Shown here: positions 55,876 through 64,000 of the stretch, in pieces
Position numbering within the stretch: position 1 is the first letter of the stretch
Layout of the letters: every line of letters begins with the position of its first letter
Assembly (NCBI RefSeq): GCF_002584985.1
Contig: NZ_NUPZ01000023.1
Coordinates: 29,462-93,461 of the forward strand
Source: Bacillus sp. AFS029637
Lineage (GTDB): Bacteria; Bacillota; Bacilli; Bacillales; Bacillaceae_G
DNA: 64,000 nucleotides
Reading direction: 5' to 3'
Notes under the pieces: model-generated
What the model saw: the letters and a program-made list of their open reading frames with translations, nothing else
The model's database searches: none
Told to the model about the DNA's origin: nothing
Position numbers and translations under genes: made by a program

Positions 55876-55922
55876 AACGTTTCGTTCTTTTCGTAAGTGT
55901 TGACTTACGAAAGGAACGAAAC
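55876..55922 (+). promoter_or_regulatory. Hairpin in the rsmE leader
   Basis: GTTTCGTTC with GAACGAAAC and, inside, TTTCGTAAGT with ACTTACGAAA form one long stem with a small loop. It ends shortly before the ribosome binding site of rsmE (AAGGTG). No riboswitch family recognised. Confidence 0.45.
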
Positions 55923-55939
55923 TCTACTAAGGTGATTAT

Positions 55940-56689
55940 ATGCAACGTTATTTTGTAGAAGAGAAATATGTAAATGAGACAAGTATTCGCATTGTAGGTG
56001 ATGACGTACATCATATTGCAAGAGTGATGCGTATGTCAGCTGGTGATCACATTTATTGCTGTGTAAACGGAAAAACGGCCGTATGTTCAATTGATGAAAT
56101 TACCAGTGAATTTATTAATACGGCTATTGTAGAATGGGTAGAGGCGTCAAGCGAACTTCCTGTGTTCGTCACGATTGCAAGTGGACTGCCGAAAGGAGAC
56201 AAGCTAGAGTTAATTTTCCAAAAAGGAACTGAGCTTGGGGCGGCTGCATTCTTACCATTTCAAGCATCTCGCTCTATCGTAAAATGGGATGCGAAAAAAG
56301 CTGATAAAAAAGTTGAGCGTTTAAGAAAAATTGTGAAAGAAGCTGCGGAACAATCACATAGAAGTGAGATTCCAGAAGTACATGCTCCGGCATCATTTAA
56401 GCAATTGCTTTCAATGAGTGGTGAGTATGATGTTTGTCTTGTTGCTTACGAAGAGGAAGCAAAACAAGGAGAGAAATCTAATTTTGCGAAAGCTTTAACG
56501 ACGATGAAACCAGGCCAAAAACTATTAATTGTATTTGGCCCAGAAGGCGGTTTAGCTGAGGAAGAGATTACAGCGCTTCGTGAACATAAATTTGTACCAT
56601 GTAGTTTAGGACCGAGAATTTTAAGAACAGAGACAGCGCCGCTATATGCGCTAAGTGCTGCTTCGTATCATTTTGAATTGATGGGGTGA
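55940..56689 (+). CDS. rsmE: 16S rRNA m3U1498 methyltransferase
   Basis: A 249-residue SPOUT-family methyltransferase that modifies U1498 of 16S rRNA. The N-terminal PUA-like domain opens MQRYFVEEKYV; the knot region contains LIVFGPEGGLAEEEI and SLGPRILRTETAPLYALSA, typical for RsmE. AAGGTG lies before the ATG. It is B. subtilis yqeU, next to mtaB. Confidence 0.94.
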   Translation: MQRYFVEEKYVNETSIRIVGDDVHHIARVMRMSAGDHIYCCVNGKTAVCSIDEITSEFINTAIVEWVEASSELPVFVTIASGLPKGDKLELIFQKGTELGAAAFLPFQASRSIVKWDAKKADKKVERLRKIVKEAAEQSHRSEIPEVHAPASFKQLLSMSGEYDVCLVAYEEEAKQGEKSNFAKALTTMKPGQKLLIVFGPEGGLAEEEITALREHKFVPCSLGPRILRTETAPLYALSAASYHFELMG

Positions 56690-56695
56690 TGATCA

Positions 56696-58048
56696 ATGTC
56701 AACTGTTGCGTTCCATACGTTAGGTTGTAAAGTAAACCACTATGAAACAGAAGCCATTTGGCAATTGTTTAAACAAGGTGGATATGAAAGAACTGAATAT
56801 GAAAAGAAAGCTGATGTATATGTTATTAATACATGTACAGTAACGAATACGGGAGATAAGAAAAGCCGTCAAGTTATTAGACGTGCTGTTCGTCAAAACC
56901 CAGATGCGGTTATTTGTGTAACGGGATGTTATGCACAAACATCTCCAGCGGAAATTATGGCGATTCCAGGTGTAGATATTGTAGTTGGTACACAGGATCG
57001 TGAAAAGATGTTAGGTTACATCGAAGAATTCCGCAAAGAGCGTCAACCAATTAATGCTGTCCGCAACATTATGAAAACACGTGTATACGAAGAACTTGAT
57101 GTACCTTATTTCACGGATCGTACACGTGCGTCTTTAAAAATACAAGAGGGTTGCAATAACTTCTGTACATTCTGTATCATTCCTTGGGCGCGTGGTTTAA
57201 TGCGTTCTCGTGATGGAAAAGAAGTTATTAAACAAGCGCAGCAATTAGTAGATGCAGGCTATAAAGAAATCGTATTAACAGGTATTCATACAGGTGGATA
57301 CGGTGAAGACATTAAAGATTATAACTTAGCTGGATTGCTTCGTGATATGGAAGCGGAAGTAGACGGATTAAAACGTCTTCGTATTTCTTCTATTGAGGCG
57401 AGTCAAATTTCAGATGAAGTAATTGAAGTGTTAGATAAATCTGAAGTAGTTGTACGCCATTTGCACATTCCGTTGCAATCAGGATCTAATACTGTGCTAA
57501 AACGTATGCGTCGTAAATATACGATGGAATTTTTCCAAGAGCGTTTAGATCGTTTGAAAGAAGCGTTACCAGGCCTTGCGATTACATCAGACGTAATCGT
57601 TGGTTTCCCAGGTGAAACAGAAGAAGAATTCATGGAAACATACAATTTTATTAAAGAGAATCGCTTCTCTGAATTACACGTGTTCCCTTATTCAAAACGT
57701 ACAGGAACACCTGCAGCACGTATGGAAGATCAAGTTCCTGAAGATGTGAAGAACGATCGTGTTCATCGTTTAATTGAATTATCTAATCAGTTAGCGAAAG
57801 AGTATGCGTCACAGTTCGAAGGCGAAGTACTTGAAATCATCCCAGAAGAGCAATTTAAAGATGGCGACCGTGAAGGGTTATATGTAGGTTATACAGATAA
57901 CTACTTGAAAATTGTATTTGAAGGATCCGAAGACTTAATTGGTAAACTAGTGAAAGTGAAAATTACGAAAGCTGGTTACCCATATAACGAAGCGCAATTT
58001 GTTCGTATTCTTGAAGATGATGTGAAAAAAGAATCAGCAAGCGCATAA
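56696..58048 (+). CDS. mtaB: tRNA methylthiotransferase MtaB
   Basis: Adds the methylthio group of ms2t6A at position 37 of tRNAs decoding ANN codons. The 450-residue enzyme has the UPF0004 domain (about 1-115; cysteines in TLGCKVNHYE, NTCTVTN, VTGCYAQ), the radical-SAM domain with EGCNNFCTFCIIPWARG and the C-terminal TRAM domain (about 375-440). It starts six bases after rsmE. A terminator follows. Confidence 0.95.
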   Translation: MSTVAFHTLGCKVNHYETEAIWQLFKQGGYERTEYEKKADVYVINTCTVTNTGDKKSRQVIRRAVRQNPDAVICVTGCYAQTSPAEIMAIPGVDIVVGTQDREKMLGYIEEFRKERQPINAVRNIMKTRVYEELDVPYFTDRTRASLKIQEGCNNFCTFCIIPWARGLMRSRDGKEVIKQAQQLVDAGYKEIVLTGIHTGGYGEDIKDYNLAGLLRDMEAEVDGLKRLRISSIEASQISDEVIEVLDKSEVVVRHLHIPLQSGSNTVLKRMRRKYTMEFFQERLDRLKEALPGLAITSDVIVGFPGETEEEFMETYNFIKENRFSELHVFPYSKRTGTPAARMEDQVPEDVKNDRVHRLIELSNQLAKEYASQFEGEVLEIIPEEQFKDGDREGLYVGYTDNYLKIVFEGSEDLIGKLVKVKITKAGYPYNEAQFVRILEDDVKKESASA

Positions 58049-58121
58049 AGTGAAACTTTAATCAGTGGGGCCCCCGCTGATTATTAGCCTTCACCAATCG
58101 GGCTGCCCGTTAATGTGGGAT

Positions 58122-58164
58122 AAGAAAGCATGCAAATGGAGACAGTTTGCATGCTTTCTTTTTT
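58122..58164 (+). terminator. Terminator after mtaB
   Basis: AAGAAAGCATGCAAA (58122-58136) pairs with TTTGCATGCTTTCTT (58146-58160), then TTTTG. Confidence 0.9.
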
Positions 58165-58333
58165 GTTGGGAAGTTAAATTTTTACAAAAATAATGTGTTA
58201 AGTGAGTAGTTTTTTAGTGCAGCTCTGTATTAAAAACGATGTAATGATAAAAATATGGTTGTATTCAGGGGAAAAGGATAACGGCTATTTTAAAAAGGAA
58301 GAGCATCTATTCTTCTTTTATTCTGTCAAATAG

Positions 58334-58363
58334 TTGACCTGAAGTGATAAAATGTATTATAAT
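58334..58363 (+). promoter_or_regulatory. Promoter of rpsU-yqeY
   Basis: TTGACC (58334-58339), 18-base spacer, TATAAT (58358-58363). Confidence 0.75.
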
Positions 58364-58447
58364 CGTAAAAGACATGCTGAAGAAGTGTTTCTTTTTGCAT
58401 GCTGAAGTTAGTATGTAAGTGTGATGTTTCGGAGGGAGGGAAAGAGA

Positions 58448-58621
58448 ATGTCAAAAACAGTCGTTCGTAAAAACGAGTCTTTGGAGGATGCACTTCGCCG
58501 TTTTAAAAGATCGGTTTCTAAAACTGGTACACTTGCTGAAGCAAGAAAGCGCGAGTTTTATGAAAAACCAAGTGTAAAACGTAAGAAGAAATCTGAAGCG
58601 GCAAGAAAGCGTAAATTCTAA
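58448..58621 (+). CDS. rpsU: 30S ribosomal protein S21
   Basis: A 57-residue basic protein of the small subunit platform, near the anti-Shine-Dalgarno sequence. [22 protein letters not shown] and the Lys/Arg-rich end [14 protein letters not shown] are typical. ATG 58448 is preceded by CGGAGGGAGGG; a start nine codons earlier overlaps that site. yqeY follows after 15 bases. Confidence 0.97.
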
Positions 58622-58636
58622 GAGAGGGTGTAAGTT

Positions 58637-59080
58637 ATGAGTCTTCTCGGTCGTTTAAACGATGATATGAAACAAGCGATGAAGAATAAACAAAAAGAAA
58701 AATTAACCGTTATTCGTATGGTTAAGGCTGCTTTACAAAATGAAAGCATTAAACTGCAACATACTCTTACTGATGAAGAGGAATTAACAGTTTTAGCTCG
58801 TGAAGTAAAACAGTATAAGGACTCCCTCCTTGAATTTAAAAAAGCTGGTCGTGAAGACCTTGTTGATAAACTGCAAAGTGAAATTCAGATTTTAAGCGCA
58901 TATTTGCCGGAGCAATTAACGGAAGAAGAATTAGCGAATGTAATTAAGCAAGTTATTTCTGAAGTTGGTGCTACATCTAAAGCAGATATGGGTAAAGTGA
59001 TGACTGCTGTTATGCCGAAAGTAAAAGGTAAAACAGACGGATCGCTAGTGAATAAGCTGGTTATACAGCTATTAGCATAA
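58637..59080 (+). CDS. yqeY: GatB/YqeY-domain protein
   Basis: A 147-residue protein with the YqeY domain, also found at the end of the amidotransferase subunit Gat[33 protein letters not shown] and [18 protein letters not shown] are typical. It may bind tRNA; its function is not known. It is encoded with rpsU and ends at a terminator. Confidence 0.92.
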   Translation: MSLLGRLNDDMKQAMKNKQKEKLTVIRMVKAALQNESIKLQHTLTDEEELTVLAREVKQYKDSLLEFKKAGREDLVDKLQSEIQILSAYLPEQLTEEELANVIKQVISEVGATSKADMGKVMTAVMPKVKGKTDGSLVNKLVIQLLA

Positions 59081-59113
59081 AAAAACGTCTCATTTCGTAT
59101 GAGACGTTTTTTT
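59080..59113 (+). terminator. Terminator after yqeY
   Basis: AAAAACGTCTCAT and ATGAGACGTTTTT pair perfectly with a small loop. Confidence 0.9.
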
Positions 59114-59188
59114 ATGCTTTTTTTCAGTTTGGACGTGATATTGCAAGCTCTTTTTTCATACATATGGGATGAGAGGAGGTCTTTTGAA

Positions 59189-59482
59189 ATGAAAAAATTA
59201 GAACAAATGAAGAATTGGTTAACGAAGCAAATAGACCTGCCAGTGGATGTGCTAATGGATCTACCTCGGATTACGCTTGTTGGGCAAGTGCATATCTATA
59301 TAGAAAATCATCGAGGTTTATTAGTATTTTCAGATAAAGAAGTGAGGTTGTTGTTAAAGCATGGTCAGCTATTAATTAAGGGAAAATCCTTTGTTATTAA
59401 AACCATCCTTCCGGAAGAACTTTTGCTTGAAGGGATAATTGAACAAGTGACGTTTTTAGAAAACGAAAAGAAAGAAGAGTGA
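59189..59482 (+). CDS. yqfC: Sporulation protein YqfC (YabP family)
   Basis: A 97-residue protein expressed in the mother cell in B. subtilis. PVDVLMDLPRITLVGQVHIYIENHRGLLVFSDKEVRLLLKHGQLLIKGK is the YabP/YqfC domain. ATG 59189 has GAGAGGAGG upstream; a longer frame from 59099 runs through the preceding terminator. It is followed by a weak terminator and yqfD, the usual partner. Confidence 0.9.
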   Translation: MKKLEQMKNWLTKQIDLPVDVLMDLPRITLVGQVHIYIENHRGLLVFSDKEVRLLLKHGQLLIKGKSFVIKTILPEELLLEGIIEQVTFLENEKKEE

Positions 59483-59484
59483 GG

Positions 59485-59518
59485 GAAACTTCCGTATGTG
59501 AAGTTTTTCTTCTTTATT
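59485..59518 (+). terminator. Weak terminator between yqfC and yqfD
   Basis: AAACTTC (59486-59492) pairs with GAAGTTT (59500-59506), followed by TTCTTCTTT. The rest of the 170-base gap contains no convincing gene. Confidence 0.6.
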
Positions 59519-59656
59519 CTTGTGAGTCGACTTTACTATTCGGTTTATCGCTTTATTTAGGGGTGGTAAAACTCTGTATTTCATTTTCGTACGAGCTATT
59601 TTTAATTAACGTGAAAAGTAGTGTGTCTACTTTTAGAAAGGTAGTGAAGGTAGTAG

Positions 59657-60856
59657 ATGAAAAACAAATGGTTTATAAAGTGGCTTGGGTATGTAAAAGT
59701 ACGAATTGAAGGTAGAGGAGCGGAACGGTTCGTTAACGAATGTGTACGTAGAAAATTATTAGTTTGGGACGTTAAGAAAATTGCTGATGAAACGTTAGTT
59801 TTTTGTATGTTGTTACGAGATGTGAAAAAAATAAAACCAATTTATCGAAAAAATGAATGCAAATTATATTTTATTGGGCGTTACGGTTTTCCTTTTTTGA
59901 ATAAGCGTTTAATTAAAAATAGTGGATTCTTAATTGGGTTTTTAATTTTCTTCTTTGGTATGATTGCATTATCAAATATGGTTTGGAAAATTGAAATTAC
60001 AGGAGCAAAACCTGAAACGGAATATATATTGATGAAAGAATTGGACAAAATGGGTATTAAAAAAGGGAAATTACAGTTTCAAATGCCTAGTGTAGAAGAT
60101 GTACAGCGTCATTTGACAGATAATATTAATGCAATTACTTGGGCGGGGTTAGAAATAAGAGGAACGACATACCATTTTAAAATTGTTGAAAAAAATGAGC
60201 CGAAAAAAGAAAAAGAACAACAAGCACAAAATTTAGTGGCAAAAAAAGAAGCGATTGTTACAAAAACGTTTGTTGAAGTTGGAAAACCAGTCGTCCTGAA
60301 AAATGATCATGTAGAAAAGGGGCAGCTTCTCGTATCAGGAATATATGGTAATGAGGAGAGTCCGACGATTGTTTCAGCGAAAGGTATTGTATATGGAGAA
60401 ACGTGGTACACATCGCATGTGAATGTCCCGCTGAAGACACAATTTCAAGTATATACTGGTAATGCGTATAATGAATATTTTCTTAAATTTGGAAGTGCGA
60501 AAATAAAAATATGGGGATTTCAACATGATAAGTATAAACGTTCTCGTATGGAAAGTGTAAAACACGATGTGAAATTATTTGGTTTTACATTACCGATTGC
60601 ATACGAAAAAGATATAGTGAGAGAAGAGGAAGAAGCGAATCGAGAATATACCGAAAAACAAGCAATGAAAGTAGCAAAAGAGATGGCGGAAAAAGAACTA
60701 AAGAAAAAATTGGATGAACATGCTATGATTGTAAGTGATAAGATTTTGAGTAAAGAGGTTGAGGCGGATCAACTAAAAGTTACATTGCATTATACGGTAA
60801 TCGAAAATATTGCTGAGCCACAACCAATATCTGAATCCGATATTCAAGGAGACTGA
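59657..60856 (+). CDS. yqfD: Sporulation protein YqfD
   Basis: A 399-residue membrane protein of the YqfD (SpoIV-like) family involved in sporulation. It has one strong membrane segment at about 90-110 (FLIGFLIFFFGMIALSNMVW), an N-terminal cytoplasmic region and an outer region with repeats related to FtsQ/POTRA-type folds, ending QPISESDIQGD. AAGGTAGTAG precedes the ATG. It is followed after three bases by phoH, as in B. subtilis. Confidence 0.9.
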   Translation: MKNKWFIKWLGYVKVRIEGRGAERFVNECVRRKLLVWDVKKIADETLVFCMLLRDVKKIKPIYRKNECKLYFIGRYGFPFLNKRLIKNSGFLIGFLIFFFGMIALSNMVWKIEITGAKPETEYILMKELDKMGIKKGKLQFQMPSVEDVQRHLTDNINAITWAGLEIRGTTYHFKIVEKNEPKKEKEQQAQNLVAKKEAIVTKTFVEVGKPVVLKNDHVEKGQLLVSGIYGNEESPTIVSAKGIVYGETWYTSHVNVPLKTQFQVYTGNAYNEYFLKFGSAKIKIWGFQHDKYKRSRMESVKHDVKLFGFTLPIAYEKDIVREEEEANREYTEKQAMKVAKEMAEKELKKKLDEHAMIVSDKILSKEVEADQLKVTLHYTVIENIAEPQPISESDIQGD

Positions 60857-60859
60857 GTA

Positions 60860-61819
60860 ATGGCAGAACAATTAGTAGAAATGAACCAACAACTGGAAAA
60901 TCCTAACGAAGCAATCGCTCTTTTTGGAGTAAATGATGCTCATTTAAAAGTAATTGAAAGAGAACTGAATGTATCGATTGTAACTAGAGGAGAAACTGTT
61001 CATGTATCTGGAGCAGATGAAACTGTGACACTCGTAGAAAAAATCTTACAGCAATTACTTGTTGTGATTCGTAAAGGTGTATCAATTACAGAAAGAGATG
61101 TCGCGTATGCGATCCAGCTCGCGCAACAAGGGAAAATTGCTCAATTTGAAGAGTTATATGAAGAAGAAATTTTTAAAACTGCAAAAGGTAAATCGATTCG
61201 TGTAAAAACGATGGGGCAAAGAAGATATATTCATGCAATGAAGAAGAATGATATTGTATTTGGGATAGGACCTGCTGGGACTGGTAAAACATACTTAGCT
61301 GTAGTAATGGCTGTCAGAGCTTTAAAGCAAGGGTATGTAAAGAAAATTATTTTAACGAGACCTGCTGTAGAAGCTGGAGAGAGCTTAGGTTTTTTACCAG
61401 GGGATTTAAAAGAGAAGGTAGATCCGTATTTACGTCCATTGTATGATGCACTGCACGATATTCTTGGACAAGAATATACGCAACGTATGATGGAGCGTGG
61501 AGTGATTGAAATCGCACCTCTTGCTTATATGAGAGGGCGTACGCTCGATGATTCATTTGTTATTTTAGATGAAGCGCAAAATACAACGGGTGCCCAAATA
61601 AAAATGTTTTTAACAAGATTAGGTTTTAGTTCTAAAATGGTTATTACAGGAGACCCTTCGCAAGTAGATTTGCCAAAAGGGGTAAAATCAGGACTTTCTC
61701 TTGCTTCTAACATTTTATCTGGTGTATCGGGTCTTTCATTCATTACATTAGAACAAACGGACGTTGTAAGGCATCCACTGGTGCAACGTATTATTGAGGC
61801 ATATGATAAAATGGAATGA
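60860..61819 (+). CDS. phoH: PhoH-like ATPase (PhoL)
   Basis: A 319-residue P-loop ATPase of the PhoH type. The N-terminal KH-like part (about 1-110) is followed by Walker A GPAGTGKT at residues 137-144, Walker B FVILDEAQN and sensor MVITGDPSQVDLP. PhoH proteins are linked to RNA handling or stress. It starts three bases after yqfD and ends with a terminator. Confidence 0.94.
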   Translation: MAEQLVEMNQQLENPNEAIALFGVNDAHLKVIERELNVSIVTRGETVHVSGADETVTLVEKILQQLLVVIRKGVSITERDVAYAIQLAQQGKIAQFEELYEEEIFKTAKGKSIRVKTMGQRRYIHAMKKNDIVFGIGPAGTGKTYLAVVMAVRALKQGYVKKIILTRPAVEAGESLGFLPGDLKEKVDPYLRPLYDALHDILGQEYTQRMMERGVIEIAPLAYMRGRTLDDSFVILDEAQNTTGAQIKMFLTRLGFSSKMVITGDPSQVDLPKGVKSGLSLASNILSGVSGLSFITLEQTDVVRHPLVQRIIEAYDKME

Positions 61820-61846
61820 TCCTATTTGTCAGGATCATTTCTTTTT
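61815..61846 (+). terminator. Terminator after phoH
   Basis: AATGATCC (61815-61822) pairs with GGATCATT (61832-61839), then TCTTTTT. Confidence 0.88.
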
Positions 61847-62004
61847 GTATGATAAGGTTGGCGAATGGTAAATTTTTTACTATCATGAAAGAAGAAGGAA
61901 ATAAGCGATAGATGACGTGTTATTTCGAAAGCGTCGCTGACTACAAGAAATGAAAGCTATAAATAGTTTCACTTTATTTCTGGAGAGGAGAAGGTATTGA
62001 AATC

Positions 62005-64000
62005 ATGTCAAGATCTCAAGAAATTTCTAAGTGGTTTCGTAATTTTCAACATTCGAAAAAACTAAGTTGGATTTCTTACGTTGTATTAGGAGCGGTACTG
62101 TTTTTTGCACTGATGAATAATGTAAAACCGGAGCAGTTAGATGTTGAAATATATTCTATTGCGAAAAAGACAATCCATTCTCCTGTAAAAATTGAAGACA
62201 AAGTTACAACGGAAAAAAAGAAAAAAGAAGCTGCTACAAAAGTTGAAGATCAATATACATATAAAAGTGAGTATAAACAAAATAAAGTAGATATTGTGAA
62301 TGATGTCTTTGCAAAAGTAGATGAAGTGGTGCAAGAGATAAAAGCTATTGGACCAGATGAACAAAAAAAAATAACTGATGCTGAGAAAGTGGACAAGTTG
62401 AAAAAGAAATTACCTGTCGAATTAACGAAAGAATTATCTGATTCGAATTTACTGAACTTGATTAATGCGGATCCGAGCCAGTTAGTATTAGCGAAAGATG
62501 CAGCGGTTACAGCTATTAATAGTATCATGAGCGGGCATATTAAAATGGACGAATTGAAGGATGCAAAAGATCGATATGTAAGTGAGATGAATAGTGTTAA
62601 TGTCGATAACGGTTTAAAGGACTCTATTAAGGCGTTAGGGAAATATGCGATTTCAGCGAACTACTTTTATGATCCGACTTTAACAAAAGAGAAGAGAAAA
62701 GCGGAGGAAGACTTAGTTCCGCCCGTCTATATTCTGCAAGGACAAGTTCTTGTTAGAGAAGGTGAAACGATTTCAAGTGATATGTATAATCAGTTGAAAT
62801 TAGTCGGCTTGTTAGAGAAAGGTAATAGCTTCCAACCATATGTTGGTTTAGTGGTACTCATCGGTGTGTTACTATACTTTATGCATAAACAGTTTGAAGT
62901 ATTTTTACAGCGAAAAAGAGAAGATAGGCCGTATATTTTAGCGTATGTTACGATTTTGTCTATCACGATTGTTTTAATGAAGATCATTAGTTTATTTCAA
63001 AAGCTTGAATATGCAGGGATTGCATATGTTGTCCCAGTTGCGATGGGGACAATACTTGTAAAATTAATGATTGGTGATCGGTTTGTATTTTTAACAAGTA
63101 TGATTTTTTCTGTGTGCGGAAGTATTATGTTTAATGAAGGTGTAACAAGTACACTGAACTATAGTGTAGGTATTTATGTGTTATTAAGTTCATTATCAGT
63201 GAGCATTTTCTTGAGAGAGGAAAATCGTCGTACGATGATTTTACAGGCTGGTATACTCGTGTCTGTATTAAATGTGGTCGTATTGGCGGCGTTGTTATTA
63301 TTACGTAATGGGAATTTTTCACCTCTTGAAATTGGTACGCAACTATTAATGGCTTCCCTTTCAGGGATTATTTCTTCGGTTCTTGCTATGGGGATTTTAC
63401 CGTATTTAGAGGGTGGGCTTGGAATTGTATCCAGTATGAAACTGATGGAACTATCAAGTCCGAATCATCCGCTTTTGCGTAAAATTTTGTTAGAAGCGCC
63501 AGGGACATATCACCATAGTGTAATGGTAGCGAATTTGTCTGAATCAGCTTGTGAAGCGGTTGGAGCAAATGGTGTATTAGCTCGTGTAGGGGCATATTAT
63601 CATGATGTAGGAAAAACAGTGCAACCACAATTCTTTATTGAAAATCAGATGGGAATTGAAAATCCGCATGATAAATTAGACCCTGTAACGAGTAAAGATA
63701 TTATCATTGCTCATGTAACGGACGGGGTAAAGATGCTCGAAGAATACCATATTCCGCAAGAAATTATTGATATTGCGGGACAACATCATGGTACAACGTT
63801 ACTTAAATATTTTTATTATAAAGCGATGAAAGAAGATAAAGAAAAATATACAGAAGAGATGTTCCGTTATCCAGGGTCAAAAGCAACTTCTAAAGAGTCG
63901 GCAATTGTTGGTATAGCTGATAGCGTAGAGGCTGCGGTCCGTTCTATGAATCACCCTACGCCAGATCAAATTAATAATTTAGTGCAAAGTATTATTAAAG
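62005..64000 (+). CDS. pgpH: Cyclic-di-AMP phosphodiesterase PgpH (7TM-HD), partial at the window end
   Basis: Degrades the second messenger c-di-AMP. The open frame runs from ATG 62005 past the window end, giving at least 665 residues. An N-terminal membrane segment (about 24-38) is followed by an extracellular sensor domain (about 45-265), seven membrane helices (about 275-475) and a cytoplasmic HD domain with YYHDVGK (His533, Asp534) and IAGQHHGTT. This is the 7TMR-HD (YqfF/PgpH) family. A purine-rich site (GGAGAAGG) lies upstream, slightly far. The last residues are missing. Confidence 0.93.
   Translation, partial: MSRSQEISKWFRNFQHSKKLSWISYVVLGAVLFFALMNNVKPEQLDVEIYSIAKKTIHSPVKIEDKVTTEKKKKEAATKVEDQYTYKSEYKQNKVDIVNDVFAKVDEVVQEIKAIGPDEQKKITDAEKVDKLKKKLPVELTKELSDSNLLNLINADPSQLVLAKDAAVTAINSIMSGHIKMDELKDAKDRYVSEMNSVNVDNGLKDSIKALGKYAISANYFYDPTLTKEKRKAEEDLVPPVYILQGQVLVREGETISSDMYNQLKLVGLLEKGNSFQPYVGLVVLIGVLLYFMHKQFEVFLQRKREDRPYILAYVTILSITIVLMKIISLFQKLEYAGIAYVVPVAMGTILVKLMIGDRFVFLTSMIFSVCGSIMFNEGVTSTLNYSVGIYVLLSSLSVSIFLREENRRTMILQAGILVSVLNVVVLAALLLLRNGNFSPLEIGTQLLMASLSGIISSVLAMGILPYLEGGLGIVSSMKLMELSSPNHPLLRKILLEAPGTYHHSVMVANLSESACEAVGANGVLARVGAYYHDVGKTVQPQFFIENQMGIENPHDKLDPVTSKDIIIAHVTDGVKMLEEYHIPQEIIDIAGQHHGTTLLKYFYYKAMKEDKEKYTEEMFRYPGSKATSKESAIVGIADSVEAAVRSMNHPTPDQINNLVQSIIK

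Larger units (their letters stand above)
58049..58447. other. Intergenic stretch between mtaB and rpsU
   Basis: No gene seen in 399 bases. It holds a short GC-rich hairpin (ATCAGtGGGG at 58061-58070 with CCCCgCTGAT at 58072-58081), a strong terminator (58122-58164) and the rpsU promoter at 58334-58363. Confidence 0.6.

Noticed and set aside
59479-59709. 76-codon frame between yqfC and yqfD
   Set aside because: Overlaps the start of yqfD in another frame, begins at the yqfC stop without a ribosome binding site and runs through a terminator-like hairpin.

Overview
The window reads as a chromosomal segment of a Bacillus cereus group bacterium (B. cereus / thuringiensis / anthracis type). It is AT-rich, has strong Gram-positive Shine-Dalgarno sites with frequent TTG and GTG starts, carries sporulation genes (sigK, gpr, sda, yqfC/yqfD), and keeps the gene order of the Bacillus subtilis yqe-yqf region with group-specific insertions. 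I found no rRNA, tRNA, insertion sequence, prophage or CRISPR array. Most of the window is core genome, so the unusual items are small genes, regulatory sites and broken genes rather than a large new system.

Region 1 (1-7130): methionine-to-cysteine recycling (yrrT, mtnN, mccA, mccB) followed by adhE, the fermentative acetaldehyde/alcohol dehydrogenase, whose upstream region has two perfect Rex/Fnr-type operators. adhE separates mccB from yrhC, which directly follows mccB in B. subtilis. Region 2 (7160-12260): a Fur-boxed siderophore ABC operon (lipoprotein, permease, ATPase) ending in a translationally overlapping ankyrin gene, then two GNAT acetyltransferases and a MaoC-like hot-dog protein. 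Region 3 (12263-16480): an XRE-cupin regulator divergent from a catDE-like pair (DoxX plus extradiol dioxygenase), then a phenylalanine hydroxylase / pterin dehydratase operon. Region 4 (16503-22050): a large secreted subtilase, a secreted propeller protein, a 70-nt perfect three-way-junction element between them, and two adjacent small membrane-protein genes that both appear frameshifted at homopolymers. Region 5 (22181-31260): a second DoxX gene, a lipoprotein hydrolase, an alkaline phosphatase with PhoP-box-like repeats, a small alarmone synthetase, a Zur-boxed ribosomal protein L33 gene, a YcdB-type protein, a repeat-rich lipoprotein and an uninterrupted sigK.

Region 6 (31483-44190): psd, the sporulation checkpoint gene sda with DnaA boxes, then yqeG-yqeH-aroE-yhbY-nadD-yqeK-rsfS-yqeM, the late competence genes comER/comEA-comEB-comEC, yqzM, holA and rpsT. 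These couple replication status, ribosome assembly, NAD synthesis and DNA uptake. Region 7 (44637-64000): gpr, a YqxA-like gene (no spoIIP between them), lepA, an HxlR regulator, hemW, the CIRCE-controlled heat-shock genes hrcA-grpE-dnaK-dnaJ with prmA-rsmE-mtaB, then rpsU-yqeY, yqfC-yqfD-phoH and the start of pgpH (c-di-AMP phosphodiesterase), which runs off the window end.

Five genes shorter than about 55 codons were read directly from the bases: the DUF4023-type gene, sda, yqzM, rpmG and a 23-residue membrane ORF. Function calls rest on recognised motifs and gene order; no database search was possible.
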